DNA from: Actinotignum timonense
GTDB taxonomy: Bacteria; Actinomycetota; Actinomycetes; Actinomycetales; Actinomycetaceae
DNA: 64,000 bases
Direction: 5' to 3'
Assembly: GCF_030216305.1 (NCBI RefSeq)
Contig: NZ_JASOKT010000007.1
Span: forward strand, 29,384 to 93,383
The notes beneath the pieces were generated by a model. The model was not told the origin of the DNA and ran no database searches. It saw only the letters and a list, made by a program, of their open reading frames with translations. Positions 27,663 through 36,593 of the stretch are shown in pieces (positions within the stretch are counted from its first letter, which is position 1; every line of letters begins with the position of its first letter). Position numbers and translations under genes: made by a program.

Positions 27663-30305
27663 ATGACTAGTTTTAACCAAGAGTCCGAACTCCTCGATCA
27701 CACGGAGGTACCGGACCGTGCCACTCTCGACGGTCTTGAAACTACCTGGAGCGAACGGTGGGAAGAAGAAGGCACCTATGCTTTCGACCGCACCGCTACC
27801 CGTTCCGAAGTATTTTCGGTAGATACCCCGCCGCCCACGGTTTCTGGCTCGCTGCATATCGGCCACGTTTTTTCCTACACTCACACCGATACCGTGGCCC
27901 GCTACCAGCGCATGCGCGGAAAATCGGTGTTCTACCCGATGGGCTGGGATGATAACGGCCTGCCTACCGAGCGGCGCGTTCAAAACTACTACGGGGTGCG
28001 CGGGGATGCGTCCCTCCCCTACGACCCGAATTTCGTGCCCCCGCACCAGGGCGGCGCAAAATCCATTAAGTACGCCGACCAAGTACCCATTTCGCGGCGT
28101 AATTTCATCGAGCTGTGCTGGAAGCTGTCCGAAGAGGACGAAAAACAATTTGAAGCCCTGTGGCGCTACCTGGGGCTGTCCGTGGACTGGAAGCAGAATT
28201 ACCAGACCATCGGAGAGAAGGCCCAGAAGGTAGCCCAAACCGCCTTCCTGCGTAACCTCGCGCGCGGGGAAGCCTACCAGGCGCAGGCCCCGGGCCTGTG
28301 GGATATTACCTTCCAAACCGCGGTGGCGCAGGCCGAGCTCGAGGCCCGCGATTATCCGGGTGCCTATCATGCCCTGGCTTTCCACGGTGCGAGCGGCGAC
28401 GTCGTCATCGAAACCACCCGCCCGGAGCTGCTGCCCGCTTGCGTGGCCCTCATCGCGCACCCTGATGACACCCGCTACCAGCATCTTTTCGGGACCACGG
28501 TGCGCGTGCCGATTTTCGATATGGAAGTTCCGGTGCTCGCCCACCCCAAGGCGGAAATGGACAAGGGCGCCGGTATCGCCATGTGCTGCACCTTCGGCGA
28601 TGTCACGGACGTGGAGTGGTGGCGCGAATTGCAGCTGCCGCTACACAATGTGCTTGGTAAGGACGGACGCCTGGTGCGCGATACCCCCGAGTGGATCACC
28701 TCGGAGGCCGGGCGCGCCATGTACGCGGATATGGCCGGGAAAACCACCTTCTCCGCCCGTAAGGCACTGGTGGAAAAACTCAAGGAAACCGGGGAAATGA
28801 TCGGTGATGAGAAGCCGACCATGCGTAAGACCAACTTCTTTGAGAAAGGCGATAAGCCGCTCGAAATTGTTACCTCACGCCAGTGGTACATCCGCAACGG
28901 TGGGCGTTCCCACGTGGAAAGCAACGGCAAGGAGCTACGCGATAACCTTATTGAGGCCGGTAACCAGCTGGCTTTCCACCCCGATTTCATGCACGTGCGC
29001 TACGACAACTGGGTCAAGGGGCTCAACTCTGACTGGCTTATCTCCCGCCAGCGTTTCTTCGGGGTGCCGATTCCGGTGTGGTACGAGATTTCGGAGAACG
29101 GCGAAGTAAAGTACGACGCCGTCATTACCCCGGAGGAATCCAGCCTTCCCGTGGATCCTTCCAGTGACGTGCCAGCCGGCTATACCGAAGATCAGCGCGG
29201 CAAGCCGGGCGGCTTCGCCGGGGAAACCGATATTTTGGATACCTGGGCCACGTCGTCACTCTCCCCGCAGATCGCCGGGGGCTGGCTCACCGATGAGGAT
29301 CTTTTCGAGCGCGTGTATCCCATGGATGTGCGCCCGCAGGGTCAAGACATTATCCGTACCTGGCTCTTCTCCACCGTGGTGCGCGCGCACCTCGAATTCG
29401 GGGACCTACCCTGGAAGCACGCCACGATCTCCGGGTGGATTCTGGATCCAGACCACAAGAAGATGTCCAAGTCCAAGGGCAATGTGGTGACCCCTATGGA
29501 TCTGCTGGTGCGGCACGGTGCGGACGCGGTGCGCTACTGGGCTGCCTCCGCGCGCCTGGGCGTGGACGCCGCCTTCGACGAAAAGCAGATGAAGGTGGGG
29601 CGCCGTCTGGCCATGAAGGTGCTCAACGCCTCGAAGTTTGCGCTGGGCATGGGCGGGGAAGGCTCACCGGTCTGCCTGGATGCTTCCCGCGTGACCGAGC
29701 CGATTGATCGGGCTCTGCTGGCCGATCTGGCGCGCGTGGTGGAGGAAGCCACCGCCGCTTTTGAGGCTTTTGATCACACCCGTGCTCTGGAAGTGGCCGA
29801 AACGGCCTTCTGGACCTTCTGTGATGATTACCTGGAGCTGGTCAAGGATCGCGCCTATTCGGATACGCCGGAGGCGGAGAGCGCCCGGGTGACGCTGGCG
29901 ATTGCGGTGGATACTTTCCTGCGCTTGCTGGCGCCCTTTATCCCCTATGCCACCGCTGAGGTGTGGAGCTGGTACCGTACCGGTTCGGTGCACCGGGCGC
30001 CGTGGCCGGAGGCGGCGCCGCTGCGCGAGGCAGCGGGTTCCGGGAATGCGGAGCTGCTCGAGGTGGCAGGTCAGGCACTCACGGTGCTGCGCGGCGTGAA
30101 ATCCGCGGCGAAGGTGTCACAGCGCACCAGTTTCGCTCGGGTGGAGCTGCGCGGAAATACCGCACTGCTCGAGGAGGTGCGCGCGGACCTGGTGCGCGCC
30201 GCCCACGTGCGCGGGGAGCTCCGCTTCACGCCGGATACGCAGGCCAGCGAGCAGATCACCATCGGTGATTACGAGCTGGACGAGCCGGAGCCGAAGCGGA
30301 AGTAG
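27663..30305 (+). CDS. valS: Valyl-tRNA synthetase
   Basis: Charges tRNA-Val. Class I synthetase of 880 residues. The HIGH motif is HIGH in [13 protein letters not shown] near residue 62. Editing-domain motifs follow, and the KMSKS loop is KKMSKSKGN near 604. The anticodon-binding domain comes next. The usual long C-terminal coiled-coil tail is short, as in the compact actinobacterial form with an insertion near the start of the editing domain. The ATG at 27663 has no recognisable ribosome site within 15 bases, so the transcript may be leaderless or weakly initiated. No T-box is visible in the 94-base spacer upstream. Confidence 0.97.
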   Translation: MTSFNQESELLDHTEVPDRATLDGLETTWSERWEEEGTYAFDRTATRSEVFSVDTPPPTVSGSLHIGHVFSYTHTDTVARYQRMRGKSVFYPMGWDDNGLPTERRVQNYYGVRGDASLPYDPNFVPPHQGGAKSIKYADQVPISRRNFIELCWKLSEEDEKQFEALWRYLGLSVDWKQNYQTIGEKAQKVAQTAFLRNLARGEAYQAQAPGLWDITFQTAVAQAELEARDYPGAYHALAFHGASGDVVIETTRPELLPACVALIAHPDDTRYQHLFGTTVRVPIFDMEVPVLAHPKAEMDKGAGIAMCCTFGDVTDVEWWRELQLPLHNVLGKDGRLVRDTPEWITSEAGRAMYADMAGKTTFSARKALVEKLKETGEMIGDEKPTMRKTNFFEKGDKPLEIVTSRQWYIRNGGRSHVESNGKELRDNLIEAGNQLAFHPDFMHVRYDNWVKGLNSDWLISRQRFFGVPIPVWYEISENGEVKYDAVITPEESSLPVDPSSDVPAGYTEDQRGKPGGFAGETDILDTWATSSLSPQIAGGWLTDEDLFERVYPMDVRPQGQDIIRTWLFSTVVRAHLEFGDLPWKHATISGWILDPDHKKMSKSKGNVVTPMDLLVRHGADAVRYWAASARLGVDAAFDEKQMKVGRRLAMKVLNASKFALGMGGEGSPVCLDASRVTEPIDRALLADLARVVEEATAAFEAFDHTRALEVAETAFWTFCDDYLELVKDRAYSDTPEAESARVTLAIAVDTFLRLLAPFIPYATAEVWSWYRTGSVHRAPWPEAAPLREAAGSGNAELLEVAGQALTVLRGVKSAAKVSQRTSFARVELRGNTALLEEVRADLVRAAHVRGELRFTPDTQASEQITIGDYELDEPEPKRK

Positions 30306-30373
30306 CGTCGCAAGAACAACGGCGCGAAGGCGCAGCGCTCCACATAGCGTGGCGCGCGATTGAGTGAATCCTG

Positions 30374-30403
30374 GTGGCGGGTCTGCGAAAGCGGGCCCGC
30401 CAC
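30374..30403 (+). terminator. Hairpin terminator after valS
   Basis: Perfect eight-base stem (GTGGCGGG at 30374-30381, CCCGCCAC at 30396-30403) with a 14-base loop, about 70 bases past the valS stop. No long T-run. Confidence 0.55.
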
Positions 30404-30473
30404 TTCGCGTACATGAAAAGATTCTCATGATTGTTTCCTGGCCCCGTCATCTCGCTCCGGTGTACTTAGGGAC

Positions 30474-31010
30474 ATGACAACTCGTGTGAAACTTCTTGCC
30501 GTACTTCTCGGGCTGGCGCTCCTCGGTTTCTTGGGGATGCAGCTTGCCCACGCCGTGAGCGGGAGCGGCACCCAGTCGGTGGGCCCCGCCGTCACCGTCA
30601 CGGCGCCGTCTTCCCCGTCCGCTGGCGGCACTGGTGCCACTGGTGCCGGCAGCACCGCGTCGGCTTCTGCGCCCACGGAGCGCCCGCCGCTCAACAACGC
30701 ACAGCGCGCCACCCTGCGCAGTCTTTTGGTTGATGTAGCCGAAAATGCGCACCTGTTCACCGGTGATGCCCCAAATAGTACGACGACGCCGCCCGCGGGC
30801 ACTGCCCCGTCCCCCGCTAACGTCGCCCCGGCGCCGGCGCCAGTCCCCGCCCCGGCAGCGCCGGCACCCGCGCCGCAGCGAGTGGCACCGGCTCCCGCGC
30901 GCCCCGCACCGCCCCAGTACTCCGATAATGACTGGGACGATGATGACGCGGATGACGATGATTGGGATGATAACGACGATGACGACTGGGACGACGAGGA
31001 CGACGACTAA
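30474..31010 (+). CDS. Exported or membrane-anchored protein with extremely acidic Asp/Trp tail
   Basis: Hypothetical protein of 178 residues. Residues 5-28 form a hydrophobic signal or anchor segment after a basic start. A Ser/Gly/Thr/Ala-rich linker follows, then a short conserved-looking helix (NAQRATLRSLLVDVAENAH, near 75-95) and a Pro/Ala-rich stretch. The last 30 residues are almost all Asp with regularly spaced Trp (Trp-Asp-Asp units). The acidic tail probably binds divalent or polyvalent cations or cationic surfaces; that is inference. The ATG at 30474 has AGGGA only one base away; a GTG at 30483 is an alternative start. It converges with the two-component system, whose response regulator ends 72 bases downstream. 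Confidence 0.75.
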   Translation: MTTRVKLLAVLLGLALLGFLGMQLAHAVSGSGTQSVGPAVTVTAPSSPSAGGTGATGAGSTASASAPTERPPLNNAQRATLRSLLVDVAENAHLFTGDAPNSTTTPPAGTAPSPANVAPAPAPVPAPAAPAPAPQRVAPAPARPAPPQYSDNDWDDDDADDDDWDDNDDDDWDDEDDD

Positions 31011-31081
31011 ACCAGTCACACACCCCGGCACTACCGCCTGAGCTAGCAGCACCGTTCCTTCACCCAGAAGGCCGCGCTGCC

Positions 31082-31756
31082 TTAGCTCAGGCGGTAGCCC
31101 ATTCCCCGCACCGTTTCGATACGGTCCCGCCCGATTTTCCCGCGCAGATAACGCACGTACACATCCACCACATTGGAACCGGGATCGAAATCGTAACCCC
31201 AGACCCGGGAGAGCAGTTGCTCGCGGGATAGCACCTGCCCCGGGTGGCGCATGAAGGTTTCCAGCAGGGTAAATTCGCGGGCGGACAGCTCCACCTGTTT
31301 CCCGCCCACGTGGGCGTGGTGGGAGAGTAAATCCAGGATGATACCGCCGTGGGAAAGCTGGGTGGCGGAGCTAGCTGGCGCCGGGGTGGCTGCGGCGTCG
31401 CGCAAACGCAAACGGATACGCGCGAGCAGTTCTTCGAAAGAAAAAGGTTTCGCCATGTAATCATCAGCCCCGCCCTCGAGCCCGGCTACGCGGTCCGTCA
31501 CGGAGGTGCGGGCGGTGAGGAGAATAACCGGGGTGTCCAGGCCCTGCCCGCGCAGGCGCTCGAGCACCGCGAAACCGTCAATATCCGGCAGGCCAATATC
31601 CAAAATAATAAGATCGAAAGGAATATGAACAGCCAGGTCCACAGCCTCCCCACCGCTTGATGCGGTGGTGGAAGTGTAGCCGGCTGCTTTCAGGCCCTTC
31701 GCAATAAAGCGGGCAATGCGCTCTTCGTCCTCGACGATGAGGATGGTGCTCATCAT
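31082..31756 (-). CDS. OmpR/PhoB-family response regulator
   Basis: DNA-binding regulator of 224 residues. The receiver domain (1-115) has the acidic pocket VEDEER, the phospho-acceptor Asp in LIILDIGLPDIDG near residue 53, the Thr of VILLTA and the Lys of YMAKPF. The winged-helix output domain (130-224) ends with the typical VRYLRGKIG...VRGMGYRLS. The gene lies 25 bases downstream of the histidine kinase on the same strand, so the two form one two-component system. A second Met immediately follows the first and gives better ribosome-site spacing (start 31753). Confidence 0.95.
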   Translation of the reverse strand: MMSTILIVEDEERIARFIAKGLKAAGYTSTTASSGGEAVDLAVHIPFDLIILDIGLPDIDGFAVLERLRGQGLDTPVILLTARTSVTDRVAGLEGGADDYMAKPFSFEELLARIRLRLRDAAATPAPASSATQLSHGGIILDLLSHHAHVGGKQVELSAREFTLLETFMRHPGQVLSREQLLSRVWGYDFDPGSNVVDVYVRYLRGKIGRDRIETVRGMGYRLS

Positions 31757-31781
31757 GCTCCCTTCTCCGGTTGTGAGGCTA

Positions 31782-33200
31782 TCACGAACCCAGGTAAACG
31801 CTGGGCAAACTCAAGGTAAATACGGATCCCTCCCCCACCCGTGAGCGCACCGTAACTTCCCCACCGTGGGCCCGGGCGATAGAGCTAACAATCGCGAGCC
31901 CGAGCCCGGACCCTTCCGAACGCCCGGTATTACGCCCACGCGCAAAACGCTCCATAATACGTTCGGTATCCTCCGGGGCGATCCCGCACCCGGCGTCTTC
32001 CACCGTGAAACTCACCCGCCCCGCTACCACGCTTGAAGAAATCTCCACCGGGGTGCCTTCGTCGGAGTATTTGACCGCGTTCGCCGCCAATTGCAGCACC
32101 GCCTGGGTGATGCGCTCCGGGTCCAGGTACGCCTGCCCGCTGGCCACGGCGCCCAGGTTCCAGGCGCGCGGGCCCAGCCCGGTGGCTTTATCGAAGATCC
32201 GCTCGGTGAGCGCGGCTATATCAACCTCGCGGGGCACCACAAAATCGGATCGCTCAGCTTTCGCGAGGGTGAGTAAATCTCCAACCAGCGAATTCATGCG
32301 GTCGAGTTCTTCGAGGGCGAGGGCGCGAGTATCCGCGGCGTCGCTCGGATCGGTGGCATCCATGAGCTCCAGGTGCCCGCGCACGATCGTGATGGGGGTG
32401 CGTAGCTCGTGCCCGACGTCGTCTAAAAGTTGGCGCTGATCGGCATCCATGGTTTCCAGGGAATCGAGCATGGTATTCATCGCCGTTGATAACCGCGCCA
32501 GGTCGTCGCGCCCTTCCACCGGGACCCGCCGGGACAAATCCGCATTGGCGGTAATATTTTCGGCCGTGGCGCGCAGTTGCTCCACGGGGCGCAGCAGCTG
32601 CCCCACCAGTCGCCACGCGATGGCGACGACGCCGATGACGGCCACCAGGTAGACCACCGCTAGCACCGTCATGAGATTCCAGATACGGGCACTAATGACG
32701 TCAAGAAGGTAGACGTGCACGAGCGCGCCGGGCTGCGAGTCGGAAAACTGCACCGGCACCACGATATAGCGGTATTCGCGCTGGGCCCCCGCGTAGGTCC
32801 CCATCGTTATCTCAGCACTCCGGGTGAGTGGGAGAAGATGGCGCACCAGTCCGGCATCTTCCTCGGGGCGCACCGGGCTGGTATCGCCGCCCACCCAGGC
32901 GACTCGCCCATCCACAATCCCCATTTCCCCTTCGGCTTCGGAGAGGACGGTGCGCGAGAGGTAGGTTTCGATGAGTTGGGATGGCCCGGCAAAGGGCTGC
33001 CCGGTTTCCGGATCGACTCCGTTTTCGGCCAGTACCCGAAATTCGTCTGCCACCCGCACCAGGGTGGCATCCACCTGGGCGCGCCACATGCGACTTTCGG
33101 TGAGGACGACGGCAACGCCGGTTGCCGCCAGCACAACCGCGACGAGCGCGACCATGGTGGCGGCAATCCGAAAACGAATCGTAATAGGACGTGATGTCAC
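31782..33200 (-). CDS. Sensor histidine kinase
   Basis: Membrane kinase of 472 residues. There are two transmembrane segments (about 12-33 and 178-202) with an extracytoplasmic sensing region of about 140 residues between them. A HAMP domain follows, then the H-box DDVGHELRTPI with the phospho-accepting His near residue 265, the N-box QLAANAVKYS, G1 DAGCGIAPED and G2 GSGLGLAIV. The sensed signal is unknown; the external region is rich in acidic residues. The GTG start overlaps the stop of the glycosyltransferase gene by four bases (GTGA), tying the sensor to the glycan genes upstream. Confidence 0.95.
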   Translation of the reverse strand: MTSRPITIRFRIAATMVALVAVVLAATGVAVVLTESRMWRAQVDATLVRVADEFRVLAENGVDPETGQPFAGPSQLIETYLSRTVLSEAEGEMGIVDGRVAWVGGDTSPVRPEEDAGLVRHLLPLTRSAEITMGTYAGAQREYRYIVVPVQFSDSQPGALVHVYLLDVISARIWNLMTVLAVVYLVAVIGVVAIAWRLVGQLLRPVEQLRATAENITANADLSRRVPVEGRDDLARLSTAMNTMLDSLETMDADQRQLLDDVGHELRTPITIVRGHLELMDATDPSDAADTRALALEELDRMNSLVGDLLTLAKAERSDFVVPREVDIAALTERIFDKATGLGPRAWNLGAVASGQAYLDPERITQAVLQLAANAVKYSDEGTPVEISSSVVAGRVSFTVEDAGCGIAPEDTERIMERFARGRNTGRSEGSGLGLAIVSSIARAHGGEVTVRSRVGEGSVFTLSLPSVYLGS

Positions 33201-34423
33201 ATTGTTTCCCGTTCGACGGCGGCGGGCGGGAGCGGCACGGTGTGCACGCCCGTTCGTTCCAGCTTATTCCATTCACTGGCTTTTCCGCGTATTTCTAGCC
33301 AGATCGCGCGCACCGTGGCGGCGCTCATCATCCAGGAGAAGGGGAGCCACAGGGGTAGGGCGGGAAGAAGGCGCAGGTCGCGCCAGGCACGATCCAGGAT
33401 CAGGGAGAGCACCGTTACGCCCAGCGCCATTACCAGTCCCGCTCCCACCAGTACATTCATCCAGTGCGGGGCCGCACCGCTGAGTGCTGCCACTGCCCAC
33501 ACCGCGAGGGTGGCGACCTGGAGCACCGGGGCAACAACGAGCGAGAAAAGATTGATGGGCAGGTAGGCATCAATGGGGCGCCGCCACGGGGAGGTAAGGC
33601 GGGAGCGGTGGATGCGGGCGGTCTGGATGAGGCCGCGTTGCCAGCGCACTCGCTGTTTCCACAGTGCGGGCAGGGTGGCGGGAACTTCGGCCAGCACCAG
33701 GGCATGGGGCGCAAATTCCACGTCCCAGCCGGCGAAGTGGATCCGCCAGGTGAGCTCGAGATCCTCCCCCAGGGTATCTTCCCGGAAGCCTCCTACCCGG
33801 CGCACCGCATCAGCGCGGAAGGCCCCGGAATTTCCTGCCACGATGGGGAGCATTCCCACCAGTGCCAAGGCACGGCGCGTCATGCCGGTTCCGACGTGGG
33901 TCATGAGGGCAAGCAGCGCAGTGAGGGGACCGGTGATATTGACCGGCTGGTCATTCCCGCATACGGCGCCCACCCCGGGGTGGCGGAACCCTGCCAGGAG
34001 CTCCGGAATGGTGGTGGGGGTGAAGAGTCCGTCAGCATCCACGAAAATAAGGATCTCCCCGGTGGCCTGGGCAATACCAAGATTCAGGGCGCTGCCTTTC
34101 CCGCCGTTCGGCTTGCTGAGGAAGGTGACACGCGGATCACTGGTAAACGGTGCGGCAACGGCGGCGGTGGCATCGGTGGAACCATCATCAACGACGATCA
34201 CTTCCAGACGGCGCCAGCCAGTGGCGAGGATGGAGCGCAAGCAAGCGCCGAGCACCACTTCCTCGTTGTAGGCCGGGATAATCACCGAGACTTTGGTGTG
34301 CGCACCGTAGAGCCGGCGGGGCTGCTGGCGCAGCTCCCCCAAGATGGCAGCCGGGTACATCATCCAGGTCACCGCGGTGAGGATGAGGGTGGGTACGGCA
34401 AGAATGAGAAGCAGGGTGGTCAT
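33197..34423 (-). CDS. Membrane glycosyltransferase family 2 (NodC/PgaC-like)
   Basis: Processive-type GT-2 enzyme of 408 residues. One N-terminal membrane segment (3-24) leads into the catalytic domain. The nucleotide-binding motifs VIIPAYNEE and VVDDGSTDA are followed by the metal site FVDADG, the acceptor motif GEDLELTWR and the processivity motif QRVRWQRG near residue 268. Two or three C-terminal membrane segments complete it. This set of motifs is that of chitooligosaccharide synthase NodC, PgaC/IcaA and hyaluronan synthases, so a beta-linked N-acetylhexosamine polymer is the best guess. The start overlaps the ATP-grasp stop by four bases, and the kinase overlaps its own stop by four bases. 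Confidence 0.9.
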   Translation of the reverse strand: MTTLLLILAVPTLILTAVTWMMYPAAILGELRQQPRRLYGAHTKVSVIIPAYNEEVVLGACLRSILATGWRRLEVIVVDDGSTDATAAVAAPFTSDPRVTFLSKPNGGKGSALNLGIAQATGEILIFVDADGLFTPTTIPELLAGFRHPGVGAVCGNDQPVNITGPLTALLALMTHVGTGMTRRALALVGMLPIVAGNSGAFRADAVRRVGGFREDTLGEDLELTWRIHFAGWDVEFAPHALVLAEVPATLPALWKQRVRWQRGLIQTARIHRSRLTSPWRRPIDAYLPINLFSLVVAPVLQVATLAVWAVAALSGAAPHWMNVLVGAGLVMALGVTVLSLILDRAWRDLRLLPALPLWLPFSWMMSAATVRAIWLEIRGKASEWNKLERTGVHTVPLPPAAVERETM

Positions 34424-35406
34424 GCCGTCACCTCAACGGTGCTGCGAGCTTCCGAAGCAGGCTCCGTGGGTGCGTAAGCCTCCAGGAGCGCGTCCAGTAA
34501 TTCGGGAGCGTGGGCGCTATGCGCACCGAAGCGGGCATTGATTTCGATAAGGGCAGGGCGGCCTTGGGTATCGCGGCGGATATCCACATCTGCCGCGCCG
34601 CTCAGGCCCACCGCCCGCGCCGCCGCGAGCGCCAGCTCGGCGACGTCCGGGGCTTCCACCCGCCGAACCCCGGTCGCATTTCCGTGCTGTCCGGAGGCCA
34701 GACTGGTTTTTTCTAGTACGACGACGGTGGGGCGACGCCGCGCACCGCCCCGCGCGCCGCTTCCTGCACCGTTCACTGCCCCGTCGCGCCGCACGCTTCC
34801 CGGGGCGGGCAGGTAGAGCTGCGCGCAGTATTCGGTACCGGGCAGGAAGGCGGAGACCATCTCGGTATCGCGCAGTGGCGTGGCGGGTGGGAATGTTGTT
34901 TCCAGGCGCACCCCGCGCCCGCCGCGTGCCACCCGCGGGCGTACCACGTAGGGGAAGCCGAGCCAATAAGCGCCTTCCTCGGTGAGGGTGGGAGCCTCCA
35001 AACTGCGGGGCACGGCCAGGCCGCTACTCTCCGCTACCCGATGGGTGAGCCATTTATCGGCAGCAATCGCCACCGCGGCGGTGGGGGCTACCGCGATGCG
35101 GGCGCGGTGGAGCAGGGCGGTGCGCAGCGGTGCGAGGACGGAGAGTTCTTCATCCACGGTGGGGATGAGGAGGTCAATCGAGTATTCCTCGCAGATGGCG
35201 GCCAGTGCGCTCACAAAATCCGGGGCCGTGGCCGGCGGGCATTGGAGAATCCTGAGGCCATCGGGGTGGGGACGGGGCGCCATATCGACGCCGAGCACTG
35301 GAATCCCGCGCTCCCCCAGCTGGGTGAGGAGGGAGGAGCCGGCCGGGCCGCTGGCCCCGGTAACGAGCACGCGCGGGCGGGAACTGAGAGGTGAATGATT
35401 CATCAT
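34420..35406 (-). CDS. ATP-grasp enzyme (carbamoyl-phosphate synthase-like ligase)
   Basis: Protein of 328 residues. The pre-ATP-grasp domain (1-100) starts with a Rossmann-like VLVTGASGPAGSSLL and contains LLIPTVDEELSVL. The ATP-grasp domain (110-310) has VVRPRVARGGRGVRL as nucleotide-binding loop and ALIEINARFG near 290 as metal site. Such enzymes join a carboxylate to an amine or thiol with ATP. The substrate is not assigned; between a deacetylase that exposes amines and a glycosyltransferase, an aminoacyl- or acyl-to-aminosugar ligase is plausible. A Gly/Ala/Arg-rich insert (about residues 215-235) interrupts the ATP-grasp core. I start at the ATG at 35406 (AAGGA five bases upstream); 35403 is possible. 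The open frame runs further up without support. Confidence 0.78.
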   Translation of the reverse strand: MMNHSPLSSRPRVLVTGASGPAGSSLLTQLGERGIPVLGVDMAPRPHPDGLRILQCPPATAPDFVSALAAICEEYSIDLLIPTVDEELSVLAPLRTALLHRARIAVAPTAAVAIAADKWLTHRVAESSGLAVPRSLEAPTLTEEGAYWLGFPYVVRPRVARGGRGVRLETTFPPATPLRDTEMVSAFLPGTEYCAQLYLPAPGSVRRDGAVNGAGSGARGGARRRPTVVVLEKTSLASGQHGNATGVRRVEAPDVAELALAAARAVGLSGAADVDIRRDTQGRPALIEINARFGAHSAHAPELLDALLEAYAPTEPASEARSTVEVTA

Positions 35407-35557
35407 GATGGTCCTTATAGGTAAGAGAGGGAGGGAACGGGGCGAAGGACGGTGCGACGGTGCTCGTGGTGCGTGCGGTGTAGCAGAGCAGGAACGGGGC
35501 AACGGTGCCCGCGGCGCGCGCAGGCACGTACCCGGGCTGAGAGCACGCCACGAGGAT
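35407..35557. other. Spacer between the PIG-L and ATP-grasp genes
   Basis: This 151-base gap carries GGTGCG-type repeats (ACGGTGCG at 35449-35456) and no convincing ORF. The gap may separate the PIG-L gene from the overlapping downstream genes, or may simply be a long leader within one operon. Confidence 0.5.
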
Positions 35558-36523
35558 TTAGAGCACACCCCGGAAAGCAGGAATGCGCATCGCCTCAAAA
35601 GCTTCCGCGGCCTCCATTTTGGCTTGTTCGCCCCGGAAATTAGCTTTGGCGGTGAGCACGTCGCCGGCCATATACGGCTTGTTCATCTGGTCGGCGTGGA
35701 TGGCCACCCCGGCGCTTTTCACCCCGGTGTATTCGGTAATATCCACGAATACCTGCGGGGAAAAGTTCGCGGTGGCGGAGGGTGATTCGTAGCAGAGAAT
35801 CGCCGGGTGGCGCCGCCCGGCCCGCATGGTGGCGCGGTGCACGGCGGTGTGATCCTGGTGCTGGTCATGAGCCGAATGCGTGAAAATAATATCCGGATTG
35901 AGGGTGCGGATTTTTTCTTCGATAGCACCGGTAAGGGTATTTTCATGCTCGGCTAGGCGGGTATCGGGCAGGCCGAGGGTGCGCAGCGAGGTCACCCCGA
36001 GGAAAGTACCGGCGCGCTGGGCCTCCCCGGCCCGCTCCCCGGCATTGCCTCCCACTGCACCGTCCGCGGCCACGATGGCGTGAATCTCGTGCCCCGCATC
36101 GGCCAAGCGCGCCAAGGTACCCCCGCAGGCTAATTCCAGATCATCGGGATGCGCCCCGACGGCGAGGATACGGCGCGTAGGTGCCGCCGCCCCCACCGGA
36201 ATCCAGCCGCTGATAAGAAGAACAAGCTGGGTGGCCAGCGCCGCGACGGAGCCCAGGCTCACCCACCGTTCTAGGTTCCCGGGCGCGTTCCCGCCCAGCA
36301 AAGCGATATTAGCCGGGACGAGGAGGAAAGCACTCCCCAGCGTGAAAAGCTGGAGAGGCCGGAAGGCGCGGATGCGTCGTCGTACTGAAGTTTCGAGAAG
36401 GACAACGGATAGGGCCGTTACAAGAAGGAGCACGGCAAGCAGAGCATTCATGGAGATCGTCATGGCTCCAGTGTTCCGCCCCGTGTTAATATCGCGGTGA
36501 GGAGGTGATGAGAACTCTCTCAT
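35558..36523 (-). CDS. Membrane-anchored PIG-L (LmbE-type) N-deacetylase
   Basis: Zinc-dependent de-N-acetylase family protein of 321 residues. The N-terminal third has about three hydrophobic segments (about 22-45, 58-78 and 88-108), which is unusual because most PIG-L enzymes are soluble. The catalytic domain starts at ILAVGAHPDDLELACGG (His and Asp-Asp zinc/catalytic motif, near residue 125). The second motif HSAHDQHQDHTAVHRA follows near 220. Substrates in the family are N-acetylglucosamine-containing conjugates. The start at 36523 has GGAGG four bases upstream; the ATG at 36463 would remove 20 residues and is a weaker alternative. It is divergent from the acyl-CoA synthetase gene, and a palindrome overlaps its start codon. 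Confidence 0.87.
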   Translation of the reverse strand: MREFSSPPHRDINTGRNTGAMTISMNALLAVLLLVTALSVVLLETSVRRRIRAFRPLQLFTLGSAFLLVPANIALLGGNAPGNLERWVSLGSVAALATQLVLLISGWIPVGAAAPTRRILAVGAHPDDLELACGGTLARLADAGHEIHAIVAADGAVGGNAGERAGEAQRAGTFLGVTSLRTLGLPDTRLAEHENTLTGAIEEKIRTLNPDIIFTHSAHDQHQDHTAVHRATMRAGRRHPAILCYESPSATANFSPQVFVDITEYTGVKSAGVAIHADQMNKPYMAGDVLTAKANFRGEQAKMEAAEAFEAMRIPAFRGVL

Positions 36524-36524
36524 C
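36507..36524. promoter_or_regulatory. Palindrome in the PIG-L / acyl-CoA synthetase divergent region
   Basis: GATGAGA and TCTCATC (seven bases each, spacer of four) form a perfect inverted repeat overlapping the PIG-L start codon. It could be an operator or an mRNA stem affecting translation start; nothing identifies the factor. Confidence 0.35.
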
Positions 36525-36593
36525 GCGCCTCCACCCCCGTTTCCCGCGCGTGCCGTACACTTTACTTACTCACGCGTAACCTTGAGGAGAATC

